Position numbers and translations under genes: made by a program. DNA of 64,000 nt. It comes from Bittarella massiliensis (ex Durand et al. 2017) (GTDB taxonomy: Bacteria > Bacillota > Clostridia > Oscillospirales > Ruminococcaceae). Shown here piece by piece: positions 1-8,409 of the stretch. Where the stretch lies: the NCBI RefSeq assembly GCF_001486165.1, contig NZ_LN908977.1:760122-824121 (forward strand), in the 5' to 3' direction. Under the pieces are notes generated by a model. The model had not been told where the DNA came from and made no database searches. It worked only from the letters and a program-made list of their open reading frames with translations. Numbering within the stretch: position 1 is the first letter of the stretch; each line of letters opens with the position of its first letter.

Positions 1-528
1 CTTGGCGATTTCGGAGATGTTGCCGTTTGCCTCCTTCACCGCCACAATGTTGGGGTGTTTTCCCAGCTCCCGGTAGGTGTCGATTTGGATGCCCACCCCG
101 GTGCGGGAGGGGACGTTGTAGAGGATCACCGGCAGGTCGGTGGCGTCGGCAATGGCGGTAAAGTGCTTGACCAGCCCCCGCTGTGAGGTCTTGTTGTAGT
201 AGGGGGTGACGTGCAGCAGGGCATCGGCCCCCGCCTCTTTGCTGAGTTTGGACAGCTCCACCGCCACGGCGGTGTCGTTGCTGCCCGCACCGGCCACCAC
301 CGGCACCCGGCCGGCCACCTTTTTTACGGTGTAGCGCACCACGTCCATGTGCTCCTCGTGGCTCATGGCGGCGGATTCGCCGGTGGTCCCGCAGGTGACG
401 ATGCAGTCGGTGCCGCTCTCGATCTGCCAGTCAATGAGCTCCCCCAGTTTGGGGTAGTTGACCTGGCCGTCCTCTAAAAATGGGGTCACAATGGCCACAC
501 CGGCGCCGGTAAATACAGTTTTCTTCAT
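1..528 (-). CDS. dapA: 4-hydroxy-tetrahydrodipicolinate synthase, 3' end cut by the window edge
   Basis: DapA condenses pyruvate with aspartate semialdehyde, the first committed step of the lysine/diaminopimelate pathway, in the cytoplasm. The minus strand from 528 reads MKKTVFTGAGVAIVTPF and contains the family motifs CGTTGES (pyruvate-binding Thr-Thr) and the catalytic-Tyr motif YNVPSRTG. The Schiff-base lysine motif VAVKEANGN lies just before the edge. All 176 codons in the window are open; a full family member is about 290-300 residues, so the C-terminal 40% is missing. The ATG at 528 follows GGAGGAG at normal spacing. The gene lies 57 nt downstream of asd on the same strand, so both probably share the lysine-riboswitch transcript and catalyse consecutive steps. 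Confidence 0.95.
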   Translation of the reverse strand, partial: MKKTVFTGAGVAIVTPFLEDGQVNYPKLGELIDWQIESGTDCIVTCGTTGESAAMSHEEHMDVVRYTVKKVAGRVPVVAGAGSNDTAVAVELSKLSKEAGADALLHVTPYYNKTSQRGLVKHFTAIADATDLPVILYNVPSRTGVGIQIDTYRELGKHPNIVAVKEANGNISEIAK

Positions 529-585
529 CGGTGACACTCCTCCCAGTCAAAAAGCGCAAAGGCCGCGCCTCTGCGGCTTTGCCAA

Positions 586-1665
586 TCAGTCCAAATAGCC
601 CTTGGCGGCCAACAGCTCCGCCATCAGCACCGCGCCGCCGGCGGCCCCACGCAGGGTGTTGTGGGAGAGGCAGACAAATTTGTAGTCGTACTGGGTGTCC
701 TCCCGCAGGCGGCCGATGGAGACCGCCATCCCGTTCTCCAGGTTGCGGTCCAGTTTGGCCTGGGGGCGGTCGCTCTCTTCAAAATAGTGGAGGAACTGCT
801 TGGGGGCGGAAGGGAGGTCCAGCTCCTGCGGCTCCCCGGCAAAGGCCGCCCAGCGCGCCTTGATCTCCTCGACGGTGGGCTTTTTGGCAAAGGAGACAAA
901 GACCGCGGCGGTGTGTCCATCGGACACCGGTACCCGCAGGCACTGGGTGGTGATGGAGGGCCCCTCGGCGTTGACGATCTCGCCGCCCTCGACCTTGCCC
1001 CAAATCTTTAGGGGCTCCTGCTCGCTCTTCTCCTCCTCGCCGCCGATAAAGGGGATCACGTTGTCCACAATGTCGGGGAAGGTCTCAAAGGTCTTGCCCG
1101 CGCCGGAGATGGCCTGGTAGGTGCAGGCCAGCACCTTGGTGACCCCAAAGTCCATCAGGGGGTGGATGGCGGGCACATAGCTCTGCAGCGAGCAGTTGGA
1201 CTTGACTGCCACAAAGCCACGCTTGGTACCCAGGCGGGCCCGCTGCGCCTCGATGACAGCGGCGTGCTCGGGGTTGATTTCCGGCACGATCATCGGCACG
1301 TCGGCCACCCCGCGATGGGCCGAGTTGTTGGAGATGACCGGGCACTCCCGCTTGGCATAGGCCTCTTCCAGGGCCTTGATCTCATCTTTTTTCATGTTGA
1401 CGGCGCAGAAGACAAAGTCCACCTGGTGGGTGATCTCGTCGATGTCCTTTTCGGCGTCGAGCACCCGCATCGACTTGACCGACTCGGGCATGGGGGCGCT
1501 CATGGCCCAGCGGCTGCCCACCGCCTCTTCATAGGTCTTTCCCGCCGAGCGGGCAGAGGCCGCCAGCACCTTTAGGTGAAACCAGGGGTGCCCCTCCAAC
1601 AGGGTGATAAAGCGCTGGCCGACCATCCCTGTCGCGCCGACAACGCCCACTTGAAATTCTCTCAT
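586..1665 (-). CDS. asd: Aspartate-semialdehyde dehydrogenase
   Basis: Asd makes L-aspartate 4-semialdehyde from aspartyl phosphate with NADPH, the branch-point intermediate for lysine/DAP, threonine and methionine. The 359-residue product starts MREFQVGVVGATGMVGQRF, giving the NADP-binding GATGMVGQ loop at about residue 10. The active-site cysteine is in KSNCSLQ near residue 157, followed by the conserved AISGAGKT. Length and motifs fit the longer archaeal/fungal-like Asd branch. The frame is open upstream, but the ATG at 1665 is chosen because it follows AAGGAGGAAA at normal spacing and begins the nucleotide-binding fold. The gene is preceded by a lysine riboswitch and terminator, so lysine should repress it. 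dapA follows in the same transcript. Confidence 0.95.
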   Translation of the reverse strand: MREFQVGVVGATGMVGQRFITLLEGHPWFHLKVLAASARSAGKTYEEAVGSRWAMSAPMPESVKSMRVLDAEKDIDEITHQVDFVFCAVNMKKDEIKALEEAYAKRECPVISNNSAHRGVADVPMIVPEINPEHAAVIEAQRARLGTKRGFVAVKSNCSLQSYVPAIHPLMDFGVTKVLACTYQAISGAGKTFETFPDIVDNVIPFIGGEEEKSEQEPLKIWGKVEGGEIVNAEGPSITTQCLRVPVSDGHTAAVFVSFAKKPTVEEIKARWAAFAGEPQELDLPSAPKQFLHYFEESDRPQAKLDRNLENGMAVSIGRLREDTQYDYKFVCLSHNTLRGAAGGAVLMAELLAAKGYLD

Positions 1666-1710
1666 CACAATTTCCTCCTTCTCCTTGTGCCTTCTCGATC
1701 CCTTCCTACA

Positions 1711-1739
1711 GAAAAAGAAAAAACCGGTTGAAAACCGGC
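1711..1739 (-). terminator. Intrinsic terminator of the lysine riboswitch (expression platform)
   Basis: On the minus strand a CCGGTT/AACCGG hairpin with a 3-nt loop is followed directly by TTTTTTCTTTTTC. It lies between the riboswitch aptamer and asd, where a transcription attenuator should be. The stem is short (6-7 bp), so an antiterminator pairing probably involves upstream sequence that I did not resolve. The same DNA read on the plus strand carries the -35 box of a predicted promoter. Confidence 0.7.
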
Positions 1740-1756
1740 ATAGCATGCAATATAAT
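1728..1756 (+). promoter_or_regulatory. Sigma-A-type promoter directed toward queA
   Basis: TTGAAA (1728-1733) and TATAAT (1751-1756) are separated by exactly 17 bp on the plus strand. The -35 box sits inside an inverted repeat (CCGGTT-GAA-AACCGG) that also forms the riboswitch terminator on the other strand. Transcription from here would cross the lysine riboswitch in antisense for about 290 nt before reaching queA. I saw no better queA promoter closer to the gene. Confidence 0.55.
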
Positions 1757-1811
1757 AGAAAGGTATGGAGCTTCTGCGGCCGCGTCTTTGCGGGCACACA
1801 GAGCCAGATCC

Positions 1812-1974
1812 GATAGCTCTCCACCATGTCACATGATGACAGTCGCAGCCTTGTTCAGGCCTGCGCCCAGGGGCCCCTATGCCAAAGGCGTCCCCTTCGG
1901 CGGCGTTGCCTTTTCCACCGGCGTTTGCGGCTTGGCGCCTAGCCGGCGGTACTGATCAAAACCGCACCTCTATC
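1812..1974 (-). promoter_or_regulatory. Lysine riboswitch (L-box) upstream of asd-dapA
   Basis: The minus-strand RNA begins GATAGAGGTGCGG and ends GGAGAGCTATC, with GATAG and CTATC closing the P1 helix. Between them lie the L-box landmarks: an AGTACCG segment, GGTGGAAAAGGC, the invariant GCCGCCGAAGGGG, and AAGGCTGCGACTGTCATC followed by ATGTGACATGGTGGAGAG. These match the order seen in the well-known lysC leader of Bacillus subtilis. Lysine binding should favour the downstream terminator and reduce asd-dapA expression, which is the expected feedback on the pathway. The identification rests on visual alignment to the known L-box pattern. Confidence 0.9.
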
Positions 1975-1997
1975 TTTATCTATATTCAGTTGCCCTT

Positions 1998-2026
1998 ATC
2001 ATAACACCCGCGCCCGTATCTGTCAA
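1998..2026 (-). promoter_or_regulatory. Promoter of the asd-dapA riboswitch transcript
   Basis: On the minus strand TTGACA (2026-2021) is followed after 17 bp by TATGAT (2003-1998). Initiation would be near 1991, about 17 nt before the aptamer. The consensus -35 and spacing make this one of the clearest promoters in the window. It lies just upstream of, and divergent from, the queA coding region. Confidence 0.8.
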
Positions 2027-2053
2027 TTTGAAAAGCAAAGGACTGTACTTGCC

Positions 2054-3088
2054 ATGCTGCGAAAAAGCGATTTTTATTACGACCTGCCCGAAGAGCGCAT
2101 TGCCCAAACCCCCATCTATCCCCGGGACCACTCCCGGCTCATGCAGCTTGACCGCCGCACCGGCGCGATCACCCACCGCCACTTTTACGACATCGTCGAG
2201 CTGCTCGAGCCCGGCGACGTGCTGGTGGTCAACGATTCCCGGGTCCTGCCCGCCCGCCTCTACGGCCAGAAGTCCGACACCGGGGCCAAGGGCGAGGTGC
2301 TGCTGCTCAAACAGCTGGGCCCCGTCACCCGCTGGGAGTGCCTGGTCAAACCCGGCCGCAAGCTGAAGACCGGCGTCCGCCTCACCTTTGGCGAAGGGCT
2401 GCTCACCGGCGAGATCACCGAGGTGCGGGACGACGGCAACCGGGTCATCTCCTTTGACTGCAAGGACGAGGACTTCTACAACCTCCTCGACCAAATCGGC
2501 CAGATGCCGCTGCCCCACTACATCCACGAGGAGCTTGAGGACAGCGAGCGCTACCAGACCGTCTACGCCAGGGAGCGCGGCTCTGCCGCCGCCCCCACCG
2601 CCGGTCTCCACTTCACCGACGAGCTGCTGCAGACCCTCCGCGACAAGGGGGTCATCATCGCCTCAGTCACCCTCCACGTGGGGCTGGGCACCTTTCGCCC
2701 GGTGAAGGAGGAGAATGTGCTCGAGCACAAGATGCACACCGAGCACTACGTCATCCCCCAGGAGACTGTCGACATCATCGAGCGCTGCAAGGCGGAGGGG
2801 CACCGGGTCATTTCGGTGGGGACCACCAGCACCCGCACCCTCGAGTCCTGCTACCAGAAAAACGGCAGACTGATGGCCTTTTCCGACGACACCGACATCT
2901 TCATCTACCCCGGCTATCAGTTTGGGGTCATCGACGGGCTCATCACCAACTTCCACCTGCCCGAAAGCACCCTCATCATGCTGGTGAGCGCCCTCGCCGG
3001 GCGGGAGAATGTACTGCACGCCTACCAGGTGGCAGTGGAGGAGAAATACCGCTTTTACAGTTTTGGCGACGCCATGTTCATCCTCTGA
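2054..3088 (+). CDS. queA: S-adenosylmethionine:tRNA ribosyltransferase-isomerase
   Basis: QueA transfers and isomerises the ribosyl group of SAM onto 7-aminomethyl-7-deazaguanine in tRNA, forming epoxyqueuosine. The 344-residue protein starts [18 protein letters not shown] and contains the family motifs [10 protein letters not shown] near residue 60, the [10 protein letters not shown] block, and the [12 protein letters not shown] and [11 protein letters not shown] segments. It is full length for the family. AAAGGA lies about 12 nt before the ATG, a modest ribosome site. queA is normally followed directly by tgt. Here a terminator and three unrelated genes intervene, and tgt resumes at 6577 with its own promoter. 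Confidence 0.97.
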   Translation: MLRKSDFYYDLPEERIAQTPIYPRDHSRLMQLDRRTGAITHRHFYDIVELLEPGDVLVVNDSRVLPARLYGQKSDTGAKGEVLLLKQLGPVTRWECLVKPGRKLKTGVRLTFGEGLLTGEITEVRDDGNRVISFDCKDEDFYNLLDQIGQMPLPHYIHEELEDSERYQTVYARERGSAAAPTAGLHFTDELLQTLRDKGVIIASVTLHVGLGTFRPVKEENVLEHKMHTEHYVIPQETVDIIERCKAEGHRVISVGTTSTRTLESCYQKNGRLMAFSDDTDIFIYPGYQFGVIDGLITNFHLPESTLIMLVSALAGRENVLHAYQVAVEEKYRFYSFGDAMFIL

Positions 3089-3106
3089 CCCCCTCGCATC
3101 AACGCA

Positions 3107-3146
3107 AAAGAATGCGGTCCCCCGCCTGTGGGGGACCGCATTCTTT
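3107..3146. terminator. Bidirectional terminator between queA and the ferredoxin-like gene
   Basis: A perfect 17-bp inverted repeat (arms 3107-3123 and 3130-3146) has a 6-nt loop and A/T-rich outer ends (AAAGAA, TTCTTT). It lies between the convergent genes queA and the ferredoxin-like gene, so it can end both transcripts. Confidence 0.9.
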
Positions 3147-3162
3147 CTGTTGGAAAAGGGCA

Positions 3163-3876
3163 TCAGCAGCGGTGCTCGGCCAACACCTCGCCCTCTGTGG
3201 AAATCACCGTCACCCGGCAGGGGATCTCCTTGCCGCAGCCCTTCAGCGCCCGTCTGACCGCCTGCTCTATCCCGCCGCAGCAGGGGACCTCCATCCGCAC
3301 CACCTGAAGGCTGTGGATGTTGTTTCGGGCCAAAATCTCGGTGAGTTTTTCCGCGTAGTCCCCCTCGTCCAGTTTGGGGCAACCGATGAGGGTGATCTTT
3401 CCTCGGATAAAGCGCCGGTGGAAATCGCCGTAGGCATAGGCGGTACAGTCGGCTGCAATCAGCAGGTCCGCCCCGTCAAAATAGGGGGCGTCCATTGGGG
3501 CCAGTTTGATCTGCACCGGCCACTGGGAGAGTTCGCTGCCGCAGGCGGCCGTCTCCTCCTGCGCCGACTTCTTGGGGGCGATGGTCCGCGACTGACTGCC
3601 CGGGCAGCCGCAGGGGAGGGGAGCTGTCCCCGCCTGTTTGGCCGACTGGGCGGCTTTGACCGCCGCCGCGTCATAAGCTGGCGCCTCTCTCTCCTCAAAG
3701 GTGATGGCCCCCACCGGGCAGGCCGGCAGACAGTCGCCCAGACCGTCGCAGTAGTCCTCCCGCAGCAGCTCGGCCTTTCCATCCACCATGCCGATGGCCC
3801 CCTCATGGCAGGCCTCTGCACAGAGGCCGCAGCCCACGCAGGCGTCCCGGTCGATTTTAATGATTTTTCGCTTCAT
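3163..3876 (-). CDS. 4Fe-4S dicluster ferredoxin-domain protein of unknown role
   Basis: The 237-residue cytoplasmic protein has two ferredoxin motifs at its N terminus, CVGCGLCAEACHEGA near residue 15 and a second spaced as CDGLGDCLPACPVGA. The first four residues of each can bind a 4Fe-4S cluster. The rest carries further cysteines (PCGCPGS, AADCTAY, IGCPKLDEGDY, VPCCGG) in a domain I recognise only as the conserved C-terminal part of clostridial ferredoxin-like proteins annotated without a function. The ATG at 3876 follows GGGAGGAATC. It is divergent from a Crp/Fnr regulator, and its promoter carries a perfect palindrome at the position expected of a class II activator site. A redox or nitrosative-stress role is plausible by inference from similar hcp-linked loci, but no hcp gene is present. 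Confidence 0.8.
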   Translation of the reverse strand: MKRKIIKIDRDACVGCGLCAEACHEGAIGMVDGKAELLREDYCDGLGDCLPACPVGAITFEEREAPAYDAAAVKAAQSAKQAGTAPLPCGCPGSQSRTIAPKKSAQEETAACGSELSQWPVQIKLAPMDAPYFDGADLLIAADCTAYAYGDFHRRFIRGKITLIGCPKLDEGDYAEKLTEILARNNIHSLQVVRMEVPCCGGIEQAVRRALKGCGKEIPCRVTVISTEGEVLAEHRC

Positions 3877-3932
3877 ATCACGATTCCTCCCAATTGGTCT
3901 GATCCCCTGTATTTCCTTGCTTTCCTGGGTCC

Positions 3933-3975
3933 AGTATAGTACAATACAGCTGTTTGTTCTGTTGAAAATTCAACA
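3933..3975 (-). promoter_or_regulatory. Crp/Fnr-type operator and promoter of the ferredoxin-like gene
   Basis: TGTTGAAAATTCAACA (3960-3975) is a perfect 16-bp palindrome in the divergent intergenic region. On the minus strand a TATACT -10 box occupies 3938-3933, which puts the start near 3926 and the palindrome centre (3967.5) at -41.5. That is the classic spacing for class II activation by Crp/Fnr proteins, where the operator replaces the -35 box. The adjacent regulator is the obvious candidate to bind it. Confidence 0.7.
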
Positions 3976-4041
3976 AATAGATCAAATCAAACATTTTCCT
4001 GCCGTGCATGGGCATCGGGGGAGAAGAGGGGGGAGCCATCT

Positions 4042-4740
4042 GTGAACCATCTGCCAGAACTGCCGCCTTCGCCGCTCTTTTCGGGGATCGAGGCGGGGGA
4101 GCTGCCACAGCTCTTGTCCTGCCTCGGCGCGCGCTGGAGCAAATTTTCCAAGGGGGCCATCCTTCTCGACGCCGGGGAGCCGGTCAGCCAGATCGCCGTC
4201 CTCCTCGCCGGGCGGGCCCAGGTCCTGCGGGAGGAGTACAATGGCAAGTGCACCATCCTGGCGGAATTGGGCCCCGGCGACCTCTTCGGCGAGGCGTTTG
4301 CCTGTGCGCCGGGGCCCACCCAGTTCTCGCCGGTCACCGTACTGGCCTGTGGGGAAGGGGCTGTCCTCCGCTTTGCCGCGGTGCGGCTCTTCTCCGGCGA
4401 TCCGCCCTGCTCCTTTCACCCCCAGTTGGTGGGGAACATGATGGGCATCCTCGCGGAGAAGAACATCCTCCTCAACCGCAAAATTGGCCATCTCTCCAAG
4501 CGCACCACCCGCGAAAAACTTCTCTCCTACCTATCTGAACAGGCCGCCTTCCAGGGGAGCGAGCACTTTTTGATCCCCTTTGACCAGCAGCAGTTGGCCG
4601 ACTACCTCTGTGTCGAGCGCAGCGGCCTCTCCGTCGCCCTCAACCGCCTGCGGCGGGAGGGGGTCATCCGCTATCGCAAAAATCGATTCTCCCTCTGCAC
4701 CCCTTTAGAAGAAGGCGAGCCGAAAAAAGGAGGGCGCTAA
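4042..4740 (+). CDS. Crp/Fnr-family transcriptional regulator
   Basis: The 232-residue protein has an N-terminal cyclic-nucleotide-binding-type beta-roll (about residues 10-125, with GDLFGEAFAC at the position of the Crp phosphate-binding cassette) and a C-terminal winged helix. The recognition helix region reads QQLADYLCVERSGLSVALNRL, close to the Crp/Fnr HTH signature. There is no N-terminal cysteine cluster like that of Fnr, so the signal is not an obvious iron-sulfur centre. It is divergent from the ferredoxin-like gene, and the 16-bp palindrome between them is its probable target. In related clostridial proteins of this type the neighbours are redox or nitrosative-stress genes. The actual effector cannot be read from the sequence. 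Confidence 0.88.
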   Translation: MNHLPELPPSPLFSGIEAGELPQLLSCLGARWSKFSKGAILLDAGEPVSQIAVLLAGRAQVLREEYNGKCTILAELGPGDLFGEAFACAPGPTQFSPVTVLACGEGAVLRFAAVRLFSGDPPCSFHPQLVGNMMGILAEKNILLNRKIGHLSKRTTREKLLSYLSEQAAFQGSEHFLIPFDQQQLADYLCVERSGLSVALNRLRREGVIRYRKNRFSLCTPLEEGEPKKGGR

Positions 4741-4801
4741 AGGGAAGAGGCTCATCCTCCGCGGGGACAACAAAACAGTTTTTTTCAAGACGACAAAAAT
4801 G

Positions 4802-4838
4802 GGCGGGCGCTGTGGCAAAAAATGCCGCGGCGTCCGCC
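4802..4838. terminator. Terminator-like hairpin downstream of the Crp/Fnr and symporter genes
   Basis: GGCGG and CCGCC close an approximately 16-bp imperfect stem with G-U pairs, with TGGCA/TGCCG near an A-rich loop. It lies between the convergent ends of the regulator and the symporter. On the plus strand it is followed by AACTGTTTTTAC. The rest of the 164-bp gap shows nothing else. Confidence 0.55.
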
Positions 4839-4904
4839 AACTGTTTTTACAGGGAGAGCTCAGCCTCCGAAAAATGCCCTTTCCAGCGCCTTTTATCCGC
4901 TTTT

Positions 4905-6344
4905 CTAGACTTTTCCCGCCGAGCGTTTTTGGGCCCGCAACGCCCGCTTTTCAGCCCTCTGGGGAATCAAGACGTGCTCTTGGTAGTCGCGGCACTCCCG
5001 GGCCACCACCCCACTGAGGGCGAGCAGACAGATCAGGTTGGGGATGGACATCAGCCCGTTCATGGTATCTGAAAAGTTCCAGACCACTTCCAGCGAGGTG
5101 GTGGCCCCCAGGAAGGTCACCAGGGAAAAGAGGACCCGGTAGAGGTAGTTGGCCGCGCGGGAGTGCACCAGGTATTCCAGCGACTTCTCTCCGTAGTACT
5201 CCCACCCCAGAATGGTGGAGAAGGCAAAGAGGGCGATGCCCACCGTGACGATCATCCCCCCGGCAGACCCGAGGGCGGCGCGAAAGGCGGCAATGGTCAG
5301 GTTGACCCCGTCGAGCAGCTTGCCGTCGGCCCCCACCGTCCCCAGCACCCCCGAAGAGGCAATGGCCAGCCCGGTCACCGAGCAGACCACCAGGGTGTCG
5401 AAAAAGGTGCCGGTCATGTTGATGTAGCCCTGGCGGGAGGGGTGGTCGGTCTTGGCGGCAGCGGCCGCAATGGGGGCCGAGCCCAGACCCGCCTCGTTGG
5501 AAAAGACCCCGCGCGCCACCCCCCAGCGCATGGAGGAGAGGACGGTGGCGGTGATGGTGCCGCCCACCCCGCCGGCCACAGCGGTGGGGGAGAAGGCCAT
5601 CCGCACAATTTCAGCCAACCCCTGGGGCAGATTGCCGGCGTTGAGGGCGATGACCGCGATCCCCGCCACAAAGTAAAAGACCGCCATCACCGGCACAATG
5701 ACCCCGCAGACCTTGCCGATGGACTGAATGCCCCCCACCAGCACCACGCCAACCAGCGCGGCCAGGACCAGGCCGGTCACCCAGGTGGGGACCCCGAAGG
5801 TCGAGCCCACCGCGTCGGAGATGGAGTTCGCCTGGGTCAGATTGCCGATGCCGAAGGAGGCCAGAACGGCAAACAGCGCAAAGAGAAAGGCGAGTACCGC
5901 GCCGATCCAGCGGATGGGGAAACCGTCGCGCAGGGCGTACATCGGCCCGCCCGCCATCTCGCCACTCTTGGTTTTGACCCGGTATTTTACCGCCAGCACG
6001 CTCTCGGCGTACTTGGTGGAGAGGCCAAAAAGGGCGCTGACCCACATCCACACCAGGGCCCCCGGCCCGCCCAACACCATGGCCGTGGCCACCCCGACGA
6101 TGTTGCCGGTGCCGATGGTGGCCGCCAGGGCGGTCATCAGCGACTGAAAGGCGGAGATGTCCCCCTCCCCTCCGGCGGCTGTTTTCTCCCGCGAAAAGAC
6201 CGATTTTAGGGCGTGTCCCAGGTTTCGCCAGGGGAGAAAGCCCAGCCGCAGGGTCAAAAAGACGCCGGTCCCCACCAGGAGCACCAACATTACCGGCCCC
6301 CAGACAAAGTCGTTGACTGCCTTGATGATTTCATTTAGCCCCAA
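4905..6344 (-). CDS. Alanine/glycine:cation symporter, AGCS family
   Basis: This is a polytopic inner-membrane transporter that moves alanine or glycine with Na+ or H+. The protein has about 11 hydrophobic segments and the family motifs VLLVGTGVFLTLR near the N terminus, TIGTGNIVGVATAM, GGPMYALRDG and FSNEAGLGSAPIA. The start is uncertain. I chose the TTG at 6344, giving MGLNEIIKAVNDFVWGPVM and 479 residues, because it matches the usual N terminus and lies 11 nt after AGAGGAG. The upstream GTG at 6356 is too close to that site, and the ATG at 6383 has no ribosome site. The gene is monocistronic, with its own promoter upstream and tgt diverging from it. Confidence 0.9.
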   Translation of the reverse strand: MGLNEIIKAVNDFVWGPVMLVLLVGTGVFLTLRLGFLPWRNLGHALKSVFSREKTAAGGEGDISAFQSLMTALAATIGTGNIVGVATAMVLGGPGALVWMWVSALFGLSTKYAESVLAVKYRVKTKSGEMAGGPMYALRDGFPIRWIGAVLAFLFALFAVLASFGIGNLTQANSISDAVGSTFGVPTWVTGLVLAALVGVVLVGGIQSIGKVCGVIVPVMAVFYFVAGIAVIALNAGNLPQGLAEIVRMAFSPTAVAGGVGGTITATVLSSMRWGVARGVFSNEAGLGSAPIAAAAAKTDHPSRQGYINMTGTFFDTLVVCSVTGLAIASSGVLGTVGADGKLLDGVNLTIAAFRAALGSAGGMIVTVGIALFAFSTILGWEYYGEKSLEYLVHSRAANYLYRVLFSLVTFLGATTSLEVVWNFSDTMNGLMSIPNLICLLALSGVVARECRDYQEHVLIPQRAEKRALRAQKRSAGKV

Positions 6345-6410
6345 TCTCTCTGTCACTCCTCTCGACTGCCCGCCCTGCAACATCCATTTGGCGGGACATT
6401 GTTGCGTTTT

Positions 6411-6439
6411 ATTATAGCAAATCCGCCCCTCCTTGTCGA
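6411..6439 (-). promoter_or_regulatory. Promoter of the AGCS symporter
   Basis: On the minus strand TCGACA (6439-6434) and TATAAT (6416-6411) are 17 bp apart. Initiation near 6404 gives a leader of about 60 nt. Confidence 0.7.
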
Positions 6440-6490
6440 ACCGCCGCCCGAGAGGGGAGGCGGGAAAGGGGGGATGGGCTGGCGGGCAAA

Positions 6491-6519
6491 TTGACTTTTC
6501 GCCGCCAAATGTCTATAAT
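6491..6519 (+). promoter_or_regulatory. Promoter of tgt
   Basis: TTGACT (6491-6496) and TATAAT (6514-6519) are 17 bp apart on the plus strand, about 50 nt before the tgt start. It makes tgt independent of queA transcription. Confidence 0.8.
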
Positions 6520-6573
6520 AATGGCCTGTATGAACCGGCGCGTCCACCGGGGCGCGCCCAGACAAGGAAGTGA

Positions 6574-7707
<1,134 letters not shown>

Positions 7708-7745
7708 AGGAAGATGTGAACGCTGCGTGAAGATTTGCAAACCGG

Positions 7746-7774
7746 TTGAAAAACCGGCAAACAGATAGTATAAT
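7746..7774 (+). promoter_or_regulatory. Promoter of yajC with a palindromic -35 region
   Basis: TTGAAA (7746-7751) and TATAAT (7769-7774) are 17 bp apart. The -35 box lies in an inverted repeat, CCGGTT-GAAA-AACCGG (7742-7757). This is nearly the same arrangement as the promoter at 1728-1756, including the flanking AAA and the GCA that follows. Confidence 0.75.
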
Positions 7775-7809
7775 AAAAATACTGTAATTTTTTTGGAGGG
7801 AAACTATCA

Positions 7810-8169
7810 ATGTCGAATTTGTTTTTGCTGGAGGCCGCCGGCGGCACCAATATGCTGATGACCTTTCTGCCCATGATCCTCATCCTGATCATCTTCTACT
7901 TCATGCTCATCCGTCCCCAGAGCAAGAAGGACAAGGCCCTGAAGAAGATGCGCGACGACCTGCAGGTTGCAGACGAGATCACCACCATCGGCGGCATCGT
8001 CGGCCGCGTCCTCTCCATCAAAGAGGACACCGTTCTCTTTGAGACGGGCAGCGACCGCACCAAACTGCGGGTCAAGAAATGGGCCGTGCAGGAAGTGGAG
8101 AAGCTCTCCGACCCCATTGACAACGCCGATCCCAAGGAAAAAGAGAAGGACAAAAAAGAGAAAAAGTAG
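7810..8169 (+). CDS. yajC: Preprotein translocase subunit YajC
   Basis: YajC is a small membrane partner of SecDF-YidC in protein export. The 119-residue protein has one N-terminal transmembrane helix (FLPMILILIIFYFMLIRPQ, about residues 18-38), followed by the typical RPQ(S/K)KK stretch. The cytoplasmic YajC domain has the motif EITTIGGIVGRVLSIKEDTV, and the tail is very lysine- and glutamate-rich. GGAGGG precedes the ATG. The gene stands after tgt as in many bacteria. secD/secF are not in the window. Confidence 0.95.
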   Translation: MSNLFLLEAAGGTNMLMTFLPMILILIIFYFMLIRPQSKKDKALKKMRDDLQVADEITTIGGIVGRVLSIKEDTVLFETGSDRTKLRVKKWAVQEVEKLSDPIDNADPKEKEKDKKEKK

Positions 8170-8186
8170 TGTTTCCGCTCCTTCCG

Positions 8187-8222
8187 GCCAGACCTCACAC
8201 CAGTGGGGTCTGGCTGTTTTTT
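8187..8222 (+). terminator. Terminator after yajC
   Basis: GCCAGACC (8187-8194) and GGTCTGGC (8207-8214) form an 8-bp stem with a 12-nt loop, followed by TGTTTTTTG. It closes the yajC transcript before the promoter of the next gene. Confidence 0.88.
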
Positions 8223-8263
8223 GTTTCGACGATGGGGAACAGGAGATAAAAAAGAAGGACAAT

Positions 8264-8292
8264 TTGACAAATAACACCCAATTATTTACACT
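8264..8292 (+). promoter_or_regulatory. Promoter of the solute-binding protein / hybrid kinase unit
   Basis: TTGACA (8264-8269) and TACACT (8287-8292) are 17 bp apart on the plus strand, about 117 nt before the lipoprotein start. Nothing else recognisable is present between 8293 and 8400. Confidence 0.65.
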
Positions 8293-8409
8293 GATAGCAG
8301 TAGATGCTTCTCTTTGCTGCCACAGAGGTGTTTGCCGACCTTCCGCAAGGGGGAATCGCGCGGCGGCCCGGTAAAGCAAGAGAAGCCTTCAAAAGGGGGA
8401 TGATGTCGC

